DNA of 16,552 bases from the NCBI GenBank assembly GCA_027068385.1, contig JAMOTR010000090.1, forward strand, positions 1 through 16,552, written 5' to 3'. Positions 1-6,183 of this stretch are shown here, one piece after another (position 1 is the first letter of the stretch; each line of letters begins with the position of its first letter). The translations under genes were made by a program, and so were the position numbers. This DNA comes from Candidatus Heimdallarchaeota archaeon (lineage in GTDB: Archaea > Asgardarchaeota > Njordarchaeia > Njordarchaeales > JAMOTR01). The notes beneath the pieces were generated by a model. The model was not told the DNA's origin, made no database searches, and saw only the letters and a program-made list of their open reading frames with translations.

Positions 1-1353
1 TACGTGCGTTACATGCCCCCATCGATAGCGCTCTCCGAAGGTAAGGACTATTACCACGTGATCGTCGTCGATGAGGCCTCAGCCGTGCCTATACACGTCG
101 TAGAATCGCTCTTAAGACGCTCAAGACGCTTCATATTCTCGTCCACGATATCAGGATACGAAGGTCTCGGTAGAACGTTCGCGATACGCCTCCTTAAGAG
201 GCTAGAGGAGAGGACGAAGCTTAAGCGCGTGGAGATGGAGGAGCCGATACGCTATAACGCTGGCGATCCCGTCGAGCGCTTCATATATGACGCGTTCCTC
301 CTCGACGTAGACCTAGAGGAGATTACGGAGGAGGATAAAAGGCTCATAGAAGAGAAAGCGTACGAACATAAGTTCCTAGATAAAACGAGGCTCGAGACGA
401 TAGAGGACGAGACGCTAAGAAGGATACGGGCGATCATGGTATACGCTCACTATCGCAATAACCCAAAGGACCTCATATTATTATTAGACGCGCCCCATCA
501 CCAGGCCTACTACACGAAGCTAAAGAACGGAAAGGTACTAGCCGTGGCCCAGATAGCGATAGAGGGGGAAATACCGGAGGAACTATCGAGGCGTATACTT
601 ACTGGTGAAACGGACACCCCGGGTCATCTAATACCGAACATACTCGCGCGCATGTACGGATTCGAGCCCACGTTGAGGCTTAGGGGGGCTAGGATAGTGC
701 GTATAGCCGTCCATCCAAGCGTTCAGAGGCGCGGCATAGGGTCTTCGCTCACGCAATACATAGCTAAGGACGATAGGCTCGGGATAAAGCGGCTAGGATC
801 AGCTTTCGGGGCTACAGAAGAACTACTACGCTTCCGGAGGCGCAACGGGTTCTTTGCCGTATATTTATCTCCCAGGAGGAACCCGATATCCGGAGAATAC
901 TCCGCTATAGTCCTAATGCCCCTATCCGAGGAGGTGGACGTCGGTTATCTTACGGAGGAGTTCATGGAGTATCTAATATGGACGCTCCCTAGGACTTATC
1001 GGGACATGGAGATAGGGATCGTGAAGGAGCTCTTGGAGATGCGTCCGTATAAGAAGAAGAGCCGCTTGGAGCTCACTAGAGCACAAAAGCACAGGTTACG
1101 CATGTTCTTAAACGGATACGCGCCCCGGAGCGTGGTGAAGGACGCGTCCGTGAAGATAGCGAGGCGGTACGCTATATCTTATGGAACCGAGGACCTCACG
1201 CGTAACGAGGCTGCGGCTGTGATAGGGTTGCTCCTACAGAACCGCTCCCTTGAGGACCTGAGGCGCGCTAGGGAGCTGAGGACGCGCGAGCCGTTCACGG
1301 TACTTAAATCCGCTATACGTAAGATGGTAAAGAAGTCCGATCTCGAATTATAA
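1..1353 (+). CDS. tmcA: tRNA(Met) cytidine acetyltransferase TmcA, C-terminal part (5' end outside window)
   Basis: TmcA uses ATP and acetyl-CoA to make N4-acetylcytidine in RNA; archaeal homologues act on tRNA and often rRNA. The frame is already open at base 1, so the GTG at 4 is not a real start and the N-terminal domain with Walker A is missing. Counting residues from base 1, I see a helicase-type Walker B (VIVVDEASAVP) near residue 25, then a GNAT domain whose acetyl-CoA loop RRGIGSS contains G245 and G247, then FRRRNGF and a basic C-terminal region as in the family's tRNA-binding domain. About 450 of the usual 700-800 residues are present. The next gene starts 22 nt after the TAA. The family assignment is firm; the RNA target is inferred from the family. 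Confidence 0.93.
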   Translation, partial: YVRYMPPSIALSEGKDYYHVIVVDEASAVPIHVVESLLRRSRRFIFSSTISGYEGLGRTFAIRLLKRLEERTKLKRVEMEEPIRYNAGDPVERFIYDAFLLDVDLEEITEEDKRLIEEKAYEHKFLDKTRLETIEDETLRRIRAIMVYAHYRNNPKDLILLLDAPHHQAYYTKLKNGKVLAVAQIAIEGEIPEELSRRILTGETDTPGHLIPNILARMYGFEPTLRLRGARIVRIAVHPSVQRRGIGSSLTQYIAKDDRLGIKRLGSAFGATEELLRFRRRNGFFAVYLSPRRNPISGEYSAIVLMPLSEEVDVGYLTEEFMEYLIWTLPRTYRDMEIGIVKELLEMRPYKKKSRLELTRAQKHRLRMFLNGYAPRSVVKDASVKIARRYAISYGTEDLTRNEAAAVIGLLLQNRSLEDLRRARELRTREPFTVLKSAIRKMVKKSDLEL

Positions 1354-1355
1354 TA
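1348..1355 (+). promoter_or_regulatory. TATA box for the 1376 exonuclease gene
   Basis: TTATAATA overlaps the tmcA stop codon and lies 21-28 nt before the ATG at 1376. No Shine-Dalgarno sequence is seen, so the gene may be made from a leaderless mRNA of its own as well as by read-through from tmcA. Confidence 0.45.
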
Positions 1356-1375
1356 GACCTTTTGATCTTTTTACG

Positions 1376-2473
1376 ATGAGGCTTGCGTTCGTCACTCGTT
1401 ATACCGACGTGTCTCGGGTAAGATCGTTTGAGCCCGACGCGTTCGTGTTATTAGATCCTATTATAATAGAAGGTAATACGCTCTTGCCCGAGGAGCTAGA
1501 GGACGAAGTGTTATTCGTTGAGGAGCCTCCCTTCGGGATATTAGACGACTTCAAGGGCTCTCTGGAGACGCGCGAGATAGCGTTCGATAGGAGACCTAAA
1601 TACGTCGTGTTCAAGACGCCTAGAAGGCCCGGATACGCTAGGATAGATGGGATAACGTTCATCAACGCCTCCCTAGGGGCCGTCGTGGACGGCCATAGAA
1701 TATACATCCCCAGACGCTCTAGGGGCGTAGTTCTATACACTCTCATGCCCGAAACGCCCCGGAAGATACCCGAAGAGATATTAAAAGAACCCCCTCGGGA
1801 GCGGGCTTATAGAGAATATGAGGACCCTCACTTAAGACGCATCGCGATGTTCGCTAGGGCGTTTATGGAAAAGCGCACGTACGTTCGGAAGCCGTACGAT
1901 GAGGAAATCATAGAGACTCTTAAGAGCATCGAGAGGCCCGTGTTCTTCGATCTAGAGTTCGACGCTAGGGCGTTGAAGAGGGGATATTCGACGGAGGAGC
2001 CCATAATACGGGTCGCCTCTTATCACGACGGTCGCTTAAGGAAGTTCTTCATAAGGGATAACAACGAGGAAAGGAGGTTCCTAGAGGAGATATCGAAATA
2101 CGATATGATCATCGGATACGGAACCTCCGGGGACGAGAGGATACTCAGGAAGGCCGCGGAGAGGTACGGAATAGAGATACCGAAGATCATAGATCTACAG
2201 GCGTTGATCTTCCCTAAGGACCCTAAGAAGCAGCGGATAGCTCTGCCGTGCGGACGTAAGAGGGGATTGAAGACTGTGGCGGAGGCTTTGGGGTTTAGGC
2301 GTACGAGCGATAAGGACGGGCGGCGGGCTTATAAGGCGTACTTGGAGGCTAAGAAAAGAGGACGGCCCAAGAGGCTCGTGCGCGAGCTAATACGCTATAA
2401 CGCGGAGGACACGCTGATGACCGCCTTCGTATATAATAAGATGATCAAGGCCCTAAATCGCCTCCCCGAGTGA
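1376..2473 (+). CDS. Predicted DEDD 3'-5' exonuclease (YprB / RNase_H_2-like) with an unrecognised N-terminal half
   Basis: The C-terminal half has the three motifs of the DnaQ-like fold: FFDLEF with D192 and E194, GDERIL with D253 after IIGYG, and RYNAEDT with Y341 and D345. This layout matches the YprB/RNase_H_2 group of predicted nucleases, which would use two metal ions to remove nucleotides from a 3' end. The first ~170 residues, with many acidic turns and the stretch KYVVFKTPRRPGYARIDG, match nothing I recognise and may bind the substrate or a partner. The gene sits 22 nt after tmcA and ends 36 nt before tRNA-Thr, so a role with RNA is attractive but unproved. DNA repair or a B-family-polymerase-related proofreading activity are alternatives. 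Confidence 0.75.
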   Translation: MRLAFVTRYTDVSRVRSFEPDAFVLLDPIIIEGNTLLPEELEDEVLFVEEPPFGILDDFKGSLETREIAFDRRPKYVVFKTPRRPGYARIDGITFINASLGAVVDGHRIYIPRRSRGVVLYTLMPETPRKIPEEILKEPPRERAYREYEDPHLRRIAMFARAFMEKRTYVRKPYDEEIIETLKSIERPVFFDLEFDARALKRGYSTEEPIIRVASYHDGRLRKFFIRDNNEERRFLEEISKYDMIIGYGTSGDERILRKAAERYGIEIPKIIDLQALIFPKDPKKQRIALPCGRKRGLKTVAEALGFRRTSDKDGRRAYKAYLEAKKRGRPKRLVRELIRYNAEDTLMTAFVYNKMIKALNRLPE

Positions 2474-2477
2474 AATC

Positions 2478-2488
2478 TTTATTTTTAT
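2478..2488 (+). promoter_or_regulatory. TATA box for tRNA-Thr
   Basis: TTTATTTTTAT is centred about 26 nt upstream of the first base of tRNA-Thr, the usual archaeal TATA distance. It begins just after the TGA of the upstream exonuclease gene, so the T-rich stretch may also end that transcript. Confidence 0.6.
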
Positions 2489-2508
2489 CGTGATTAGATT
2501 TATACAGA

Positions 2509-2585
2509 GCCGGGGTAGCTCAGCCTGGTAGAGCGCGGGACTCGTAATCCCGCGGTCCCGGGTTCAAATCCCGGCCCCGGCTCCA
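2509..2585 (+). tRNA. tRNA-Thr (anticodon CGT), CCA encoded
   Basis: A full cloverleaf can be drawn. The acceptor stem GCCGGGG pairs with CCCCGGC, the discriminator is T and CCA is encoded at 2583-2585. The D arm contains AGCTCAGCCTGGTAGAGC. The anticodon stem CGGGA pairs with TCCCG around loop CTCGTAA, giving anticodon CGT at 2543-2545, which reads the Thr codon ACG. The T arm is CCGGG-TTCAAAT-CCCGG. There is no intron. A C/D box sRNA starts about 10 nt downstream with no TATA box between, suggesting one precursor. Confidence 0.97.
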
Positions 2586-2591
2586 AAAACT

Positions 2592-2652
2592 CTTAATGAT
2601 GAGAACCGCGGCTTCTGAAGACGAATGATGAGTTGCTCTCACTTCTGAATAC
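2592..2652 (+). ncRNA. C/D box sRNA (2'-O-methylation guide) directly downstream of tRNA-Thr
   Basis: All four boxes are present with archaeal spacing: C box ATGATGA at 2596-2602, 12-nt guide, D' box CTGA at 2615-2618, 6-nt spacer, C' box ATGATGA at 2625-2631, 13-nt guide, D box CTGA at 2645-2648. Such RNAs assemble with L7Ae, Nop5 and fibrillarin and direct 2'-O-methylation of the target base paired to the fifth guide base before D or D'. The D' guide GAACCGCGGCTT could pair 8 nt (GCCGCGGT) with the 530 loop of 16S rRNA, but two mismatches adjoin the D' box, so this target is tentative. I found no target for the D guide GTTGCTCTCACTT. The outer ends are estimated. Confidence 0.88.
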
Positions 2653-2732
2653 CATATTATTTAACTTCGAAAAAGGAGCGCTTTTACGTATGTATACATG
2701 AACGTTGCTTAATGTAAACGAGATGGTTAACG

Positions 2733-2740
2733 TTTTATTA
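2733..2740 (+). promoter_or_regulatory. TATA box for the clostripain-like gene
   Basis: TTTTATTA lies 21-28 nt before the ATG at 2761 and no Shine-Dalgarno is present, which points to a leaderless mRNA. An out-of-frame ATG at 2756 is ignored. Confidence 0.5.
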
Positions 2741-2760
2741 GGAATTATTAGACTTATGAT

Positions 2761-3885
2761 ATGAACCGTAAGCTCTTTGGTATAATCGCTATCCTCGTTG
2801 TAGTAGCCCTAGCCGTACCCGCGGTATTTAATTACGCCCACGCCTCCTCGAACGCTAATCGGACCGTGATGGTATACATGGCGGCCGATAATAACTTGAA
2901 CGACTATGCTTATAAGGACCTAAACGAGATGATGAACGTCGGCTCTCAGAACGGAATAAACATAGTCGTGTTCATCGATTACTCGAACGACGGCGCTTAT
3001 TACTATTACATCAACCACGGATCCTACACGACTCTAAAGAGCCTAGGTGAGGTAAACACCGGAGATTATAATACCCTAAGGAGCTTCGTCTCCCGGGCCG
3101 TGTCGAACTATCCCGCTAACCATTACGCCTTAATCATACGGGACCACGGAGGCGCGCGGATGGGAGCCGCCCGGGATGATACGAACAACGGTGATCACTT
3201 GACCCTAGACGAGATCGTGTCCGCGATATCCGGATATCACTTCGACCTATTAGGGTTCGACGCTTGTCTCATGGGTACGATCGAGGTATATCGGACCCTA
3301 GCTCCTTATGCCGATGTATTAGTTCTATCCGAGCAGACCGAGCCCGGGTACGGACGGCCTTATGATGACGTACTAGGATACCTCGTAAATAACCCCTCTA
3401 CCACCGCCGCCGACCGGGCTAAGAACATCGTAGATTACTACTACAACCGGTATCAGAACGCCGGAATCTCCGGAGTGACCCTAGGAGCGTTCGACACCGC
3501 TTACGCGAACGAACTAAAGCAGAAGCTCGACGACTTCGTATACGACGTGGCGAACAACCGGGGAACTTATCGCTACTATAAGGACCGCATACGCTACTAC
3601 ACTACCGACTTCTTCTACGACTTACAGGCCGACCTAATGCTCTACGTATACCTATCCGGATACTTCGTGTCCGAGGTCTCCGACACCGCTAACGCGATCA
3701 TCGACCTATACTTCAACCACATCCTCATCAACTTCAAGACCGACATAAAGTACGCCTACGGAATGAGCATCTTCTACCCGAGCGACTATAGGGACTATAA
3801 CAACCTAGCCGATCAGTACAACTCTCTACAGCGGTCTCAGAACACCGTTCGGGACGATCTACTATACTACCTCGAGAACTACTGA
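2761..3885 (+). CDS. Secreted clostripain-family (C11, clan CD) cysteine peptidase
   Basis: The N terminus is a signal peptide: MNRK, a hydrophobic core at residues 5-23, and AHA before S29 as the likely cleavage site. The mature part has the C11 fold marks: VMVYMAADNNLND near residue 37, the catalytic His129 in IIRDHGGA, and the catalytic Cys169 in GFDACLMG, both ending predicted strands. Clostripains cut after Arg or Lys and are often self-activated. I see no transmembrane segment after the signal peptide, so the enzyme is probably released or held loosely at the surface. The mature chain is rich in Tyr, Asn and Asp and poor in Lys/Glu, and Arg is mostly CGG (about 11 of 17), unlike neighbours. 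That fits an exported, strongly expressed protein, or a transferred gene. It has its own promoter and lies between two sRNA genes. Confidence 0.9.
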   Translation: MNRKLFGIIAILVVVALAVPAVFNYAHASSNANRTVMVYMAADNNLNDYAYKDLNEMMNVGSQNGINIVVFIDYSNDGAYYYYINHGSYTTLKSLGEVNTGDYNTLRSFVSRAVSNYPANHYALIIRDHGGARMGAARDDTNNGDHLTLDEIVSAISGYHFDLLGFDACLMGTIEVYRTLAPYADVLVLSEQTEPGYGRPYDDVLGYLVNNPSTTAADRAKNIVDYYYNRYQNAGISGVTLGAFDTAYANELKQKLDDFVYDVANNRGTYRYYKDRIRYYTTDFFYDLQADLMLYVYLSGYFVSEVSDTANAIIDLYFNHILINFKTDIKYAYGMSIFYPSDYRDYNNLADQYNSLQRSQNTVRDDLLYYLENY

Positions 3886-3887
3886 AG

Positions 3888-3898
3888 GTTTGTTTTTT
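3888..3898 (+). terminator. T-rich terminator after the clostripain-like gene
   Basis: GTTTGTTTTTT follows the TGA at 3883-3885 by 2 nt. Archaeal RNA polymerase stops at such T-runs. The run merges with the TATA box of the downstream sRNA gene. Confidence 0.5.
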
Positions 3899-3904
3899 AT
3901 ATAA
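3896..3904 (+). promoter_or_regulatory. TATA box for the second C/D box sRNA
   Basis: TTTATATAA lies about 22-30 nt before the expected sRNA 5' end near 3922-3926. It is one of the best TATA matches in the window and has no protein start at a suitable distance, so it most likely drives the sRNA. Confidence 0.6.
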
Positions 3905-3921
3905 CCGAACTCCCTCCTTTA

Positions 3922-3982
3922 TACCCTGATGAGCGCTCCCGATTCTGACTAACGGATGAAGAGCCCTGGGGTATCTGATTCG
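3922..3982 (+). ncRNA. C/D box sRNA (2'-O-methylation guide) with its own promoter
   Basis: Boxes in order: C core TGATGA at 3927-3932, 12-nt guide, D' CTGA at 3945-3948, 5-nt spacer, a degenerate C' GGATGA at 3954-3959, 15-nt guide, D CTGA at 3975-3978. A TATA box lies 25 nt upstream and TTTTAA follows the D box. The D guide ends CCTGGGGTAT next to the D box. Its complement begins ATACCCC, which matches the universal 16S segment near E. coli 792-800 over 9 pairs, one a G-U wobble, and would place the methyl group at position 796. This rests on recalled rRNA sequence. I found no target for the D' guide GCGCTCCCGATT. The outer ends are estimated. Confidence 0.82.
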
Positions 3983-4005
3983 TTTTAATCTTCGATGCAG
4001 TTCTA

Positions 4006-4013
4006 CTTATAAG
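4006..4013 (+). promoter_or_regulatory. TATA box for the aminotransferase gene
   Basis: CTTATAAG, inside the palindrome ACTTATAAGT, is centred about 28 nt before the ATG at 4038. With no Shine-Dalgarno, this suggests leaderless translation. Confidence 0.55.
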
Positions 4014-4037
4014 TGTCCTAGATATATTCGGATCACT

Positions 4038-5363
4038 ATGCGCGTTCATAAAAGCGACGAGTTCACGAGGCTTAGCCTCGTTAAGTACGCTATTAGGGAT
4101 TTAGCGCCCTTAGCGGAAGAATTAGAGGCTCACGGTAGAACGGTGTACGGACTCCATGCCGGTGATCCTATAAAACACGGCTTTGATATACCCGAGGTAC
4201 TAAAAAGGGCGCTCATTGAGGTAATAGAGGAATCCCCTCCATCCATTCACGCGTACGGTAATTCTTCCGGTGATCCGGAGCTTAAGGAGGCTATAGTAGA
4301 ATTAGAGTATAGGAAATCGGGCGTAAGGCCGGCTAAGGAAGATATATTTATTACGATCGGTCTCTCCGAGGCGATTCATAATTTGGCCCTAGCCCTCTTA
4401 GAACCGGGAGAGTTCCGGACGCTTCCTGGTCCCGTATATCCTTTGTATATGTCCCACGCGGTGATCGCGGACGCCAAATATAACTTCTACCCGGTGAAGC
4501 CCGTAGTCGAGGACGGTGGACGTCGGGAGATAGACGAGGACGTGCTGAGACGGACGGCTAAAGACTCGAACGCGATCGTCGTGATAAATCCGAACAATCC
4601 CGCCTCTTACGTCCTCGATTATCGCGAGCTGTACAAGATCGTGGACGTAGCCGGAGAATACGGGATACCCATCATAGCCGATCAGATATACGACGACATC
4701 TTGTTCGTCGATCATTACACGCACATCGTAAAGATCGCTAAGGACGTTCCCGTGATAGTACTAAATGGGTTCTCTAAGAACTTCCGCATCACCGGGCGGC
4801 GCGTAGGGTACGTACGGTTCTACGACCCGGAGAAGTACTTGCCGAAAGAGGTGAAGGAGACGTTCTCCAGGAAGAAGAGGAACCGGATCAAGTACGTATC
4901 TATGGACTTCGTGACCACGAAATATAAGTTCGATAAACTCCTCCGCACGCGCATAAGCGGTCCCATGATAATTCAGAGGGCGATCGCGAAGGCCCTTAAG
5001 GAATATTCTAAGGAGCTGTGGGAGGACGTAAGAAGGTTCGTAGAGGTAGTTAAGAAGCGCATGTTCTACGGTTATAAGCTCCTTAAGGAGATCGAAGAGG
5101 TGGAAATAACGGAGCCTCAAGGAGCGTTCTATCTGTTCCCGAAGATCAACGTGATTAAGGACGAAAAGTGTTTCGTGATATCTCTATTAGAGAAGTACGG
5201 GTATTATACCGTACCCGGTAGCGGATTCGGGGCCGGAGGAGAGAAGCACATAAGGATCTTAGGGCTCGCTAAGGAGGAGATATTAGAAGGGTTCGCTGAG
5301 GCGCTAAGGAAGGAAATAGAGTACATCAAAAACGTGAGGAGAGGATCTCAGGTAAGCGCCTGA
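4038..5363 (+). CDS. Class I/II PLP aminotransferase, alanine-aminotransferase-like
   Basis: This is a fold-type I PLP enzyme of the archaeal alanine aminotransferase type, which would move an amino group between alanine and 2-oxoglutarate in the cytoplasm. It shows the early SLVKYAIRDLAP and GDPIKHGFD, the INPNNPAS loop, IIADQIYDD with the PLP-ring Asp, the Schiff-base Lys247 in NGFSKNFRITG, PQGAFYLFPKI, and a late Arg in HIRILGLA for the substrate carboxylate. Length (441 aa) is slightly above the family norm. The segment after the Lys reads TGRRVGY, where close relatives, as I recall them, have TGWRLGY, so substrate choice may differ. The start is set by a TATA box 28 nt upstream. The 3' end overlaps the convergent HAD gene by 38 nt. 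Confidence 0.9.
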   Translation: MRVHKSDEFTRLSLVKYAIRDLAPLAEELEAHGRTVYGLHAGDPIKHGFDIPEVLKRALIEVIEESPPSIHAYGNSSGDPELKEAIVELEYRKSGVRPAKEDIFITIGLSEAIHNLALALLEPGEFRTLPGPVYPLYMSHAVIADAKYNFYPVKPVVEDGGRREIDEDVLRRTAKDSNAIVVINPNNPASYVLDYRELYKIVDVAGEYGIPIIADQIYDDILFVDHYTHIVKIAKDVPVIVLNGFSKNFRITGRRVGYVRFYDPEKYLPKEVKETFSRKKRNRIKYVSMDFVTTKYKFDKLLRTRISGPMIIQRAIAKALKEYSKELWEDVRRFVEVVKKRMFYGYKLLKEIEEVEITEPQGAFYLFPKINVIKDEKCFVISLLEKYGYYTVPGSGFGAGGEKHIRILGLAKEEILEGFAEALRKEIEYIKNVRRGSQVSA

Positions 5364-6012
5364 GGTCGTTTATTACGTTTTTAACGTTCGCTTTCGATTC
5401 CCCAGATCTATCTATGAGAACGGCCCTTAATCCCGCGTTAACCGCACCTAGATAGTCTTTGTATGGGTCGTTCCCCACCATTACGGCATCCTTCGGCTCG
5501 AAACCCGAGAGGCGGGCCGCTAATATGAATGAGCGCGGATGGGGCTTCCTCACGCCTAAGGAGGCGGAAGTATAAGGATAATCGATGTACTTAAGGAGGT
5601 CGTGATAATCTAAGGAGCCGATCACCGCGTCGTGATACGTGGCGTTGCTTAGCAAAGCGAGCTTATATCCTTGAGACTTTAGCTCCTCTAAGGTCTCGCG
5701 CACGTCCTCAAACGGTTCCGTGGCTTCCTGCCGCTTCTTTACTAAGAGCGAGTGGGCCCTCCTTATATCGTCCTCGGTGACGTCCACGACGCGCCTTAAG
5801 AAAGCCCTCCGGAGCGTTCTACTAAACACTTCCGCGTGGTATTCGTTCCTCCGCCTGTTATACGAGTCGAAAATCTCCCTGTAGGATTTCTCTAAAAGCT
5901 CAACGTCGACGTTCCACCGGTTAGAGAGTTCCTTGAGAGTGTCCCTAAGCACATCCTCCTCGCTCCTCTTCATGCGTATTAGCGTTCCCCCATAGTCGAG
6001 TATCACAAGCAT
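5326..6012 (-). CDS. HAD-superfamily hydrolase lacking the usual second motif I Asp
   Basis: HAD enzymes transfer phosphate through an Asp nucleophile. Here motif I is DYGGT with nucleophile D6, motif II is S122 in LLSNAT, motif III is K156 in VRKPHP, and motif IV is GNDPYKD with D182 and D186. A helical cap domain lies at about residues 15-100. The usual acid/base Asp two residues after the nucleophile is Gly8. This position varies in the superfamily (Tyr in haloacid dehalogenases, Ala in phosphonatases), so the gene is not necessarily dead, but ordinary phosphatase chemistry is in doubt. The ATG at 6012 follows a TATA box by about 27 nt. The substrate is unknown. Confidence 0.85.
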   Translation of the reverse strand: MLVILDYGGTLIRMKRSEEDVLRDTLKELSNRWNVDVELLEKSYREIFDSYNRRRNEYHAEVFSRTLRRAFLRRVVDVTEDDIRRAHSLLVKKRQEATEPFEDVRETLEELKSQGYKLALLSNATYHDAVIGSLDYHDLLKYIDYPYTSASLGVRKPHPRSFILAARLSGFEPKDAVMVGNDPYKDYLGAVNAGLRAVLIDRSGESKANVKNVINDLRRLPEILSSRF

Positions 6013-6035
6013 TGAAGAACTCGACAGAGCGATAC

Positions 6036-6045
6036 ATAAGATAAA
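6036..6045 (-). promoter_or_regulatory. TATA box for the HAD gene
   Basis: On the minus strand TTTATCTTAT is centred about 28 nt before the ATG at 6012, consistent with a leaderless mRNA. The rest of the divergent region 6046-6183 is A/T rich. It holds TATATTTAA at 6127-6135, a possible promoter for the plus-strand gene at 6184. Confidence 0.45.
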
Positions 6046-6183
6046 CCCTTATAGGGCTATTTTATAACTCGAAAAACATTTATAAATACAACATCGATTT
6101 CGATAACGTTTTAAACATTCCCTAGGTATATTTAAGGTTATCTTTAGTTTTAGCCGTAAAAATTATCGTAATAATTTCCCCAC

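Noticed and set aside
252..437. 61-codon minus-strand frame opposite tmcA
   Set aside because: Low-complexity Ser/Arg-rich shadow of the tmcA coding strand. The same applies to the other opposite-strand frames at 1399-1746, 4398-4724, 4761-5120, 11970-12338, 12503-12868 and 16054-16399.
3960..3974. tRNA-Lys of this window as target of the second sRNA's D guide
   Set aside because: A 9-base match (with one wobble) exists, but it lies at the guide end far from the D box, and pairing fails near the fifth base where methylation would occur.
3888..4037. A short ORF or leader peptide between the peptidase and aminotransferase genes
   Set aside because: The sequence is fully explained by a T-run, a TATA box, a C/D sRNA and a second TATA box; short ATG frames there lack ribosome sites.
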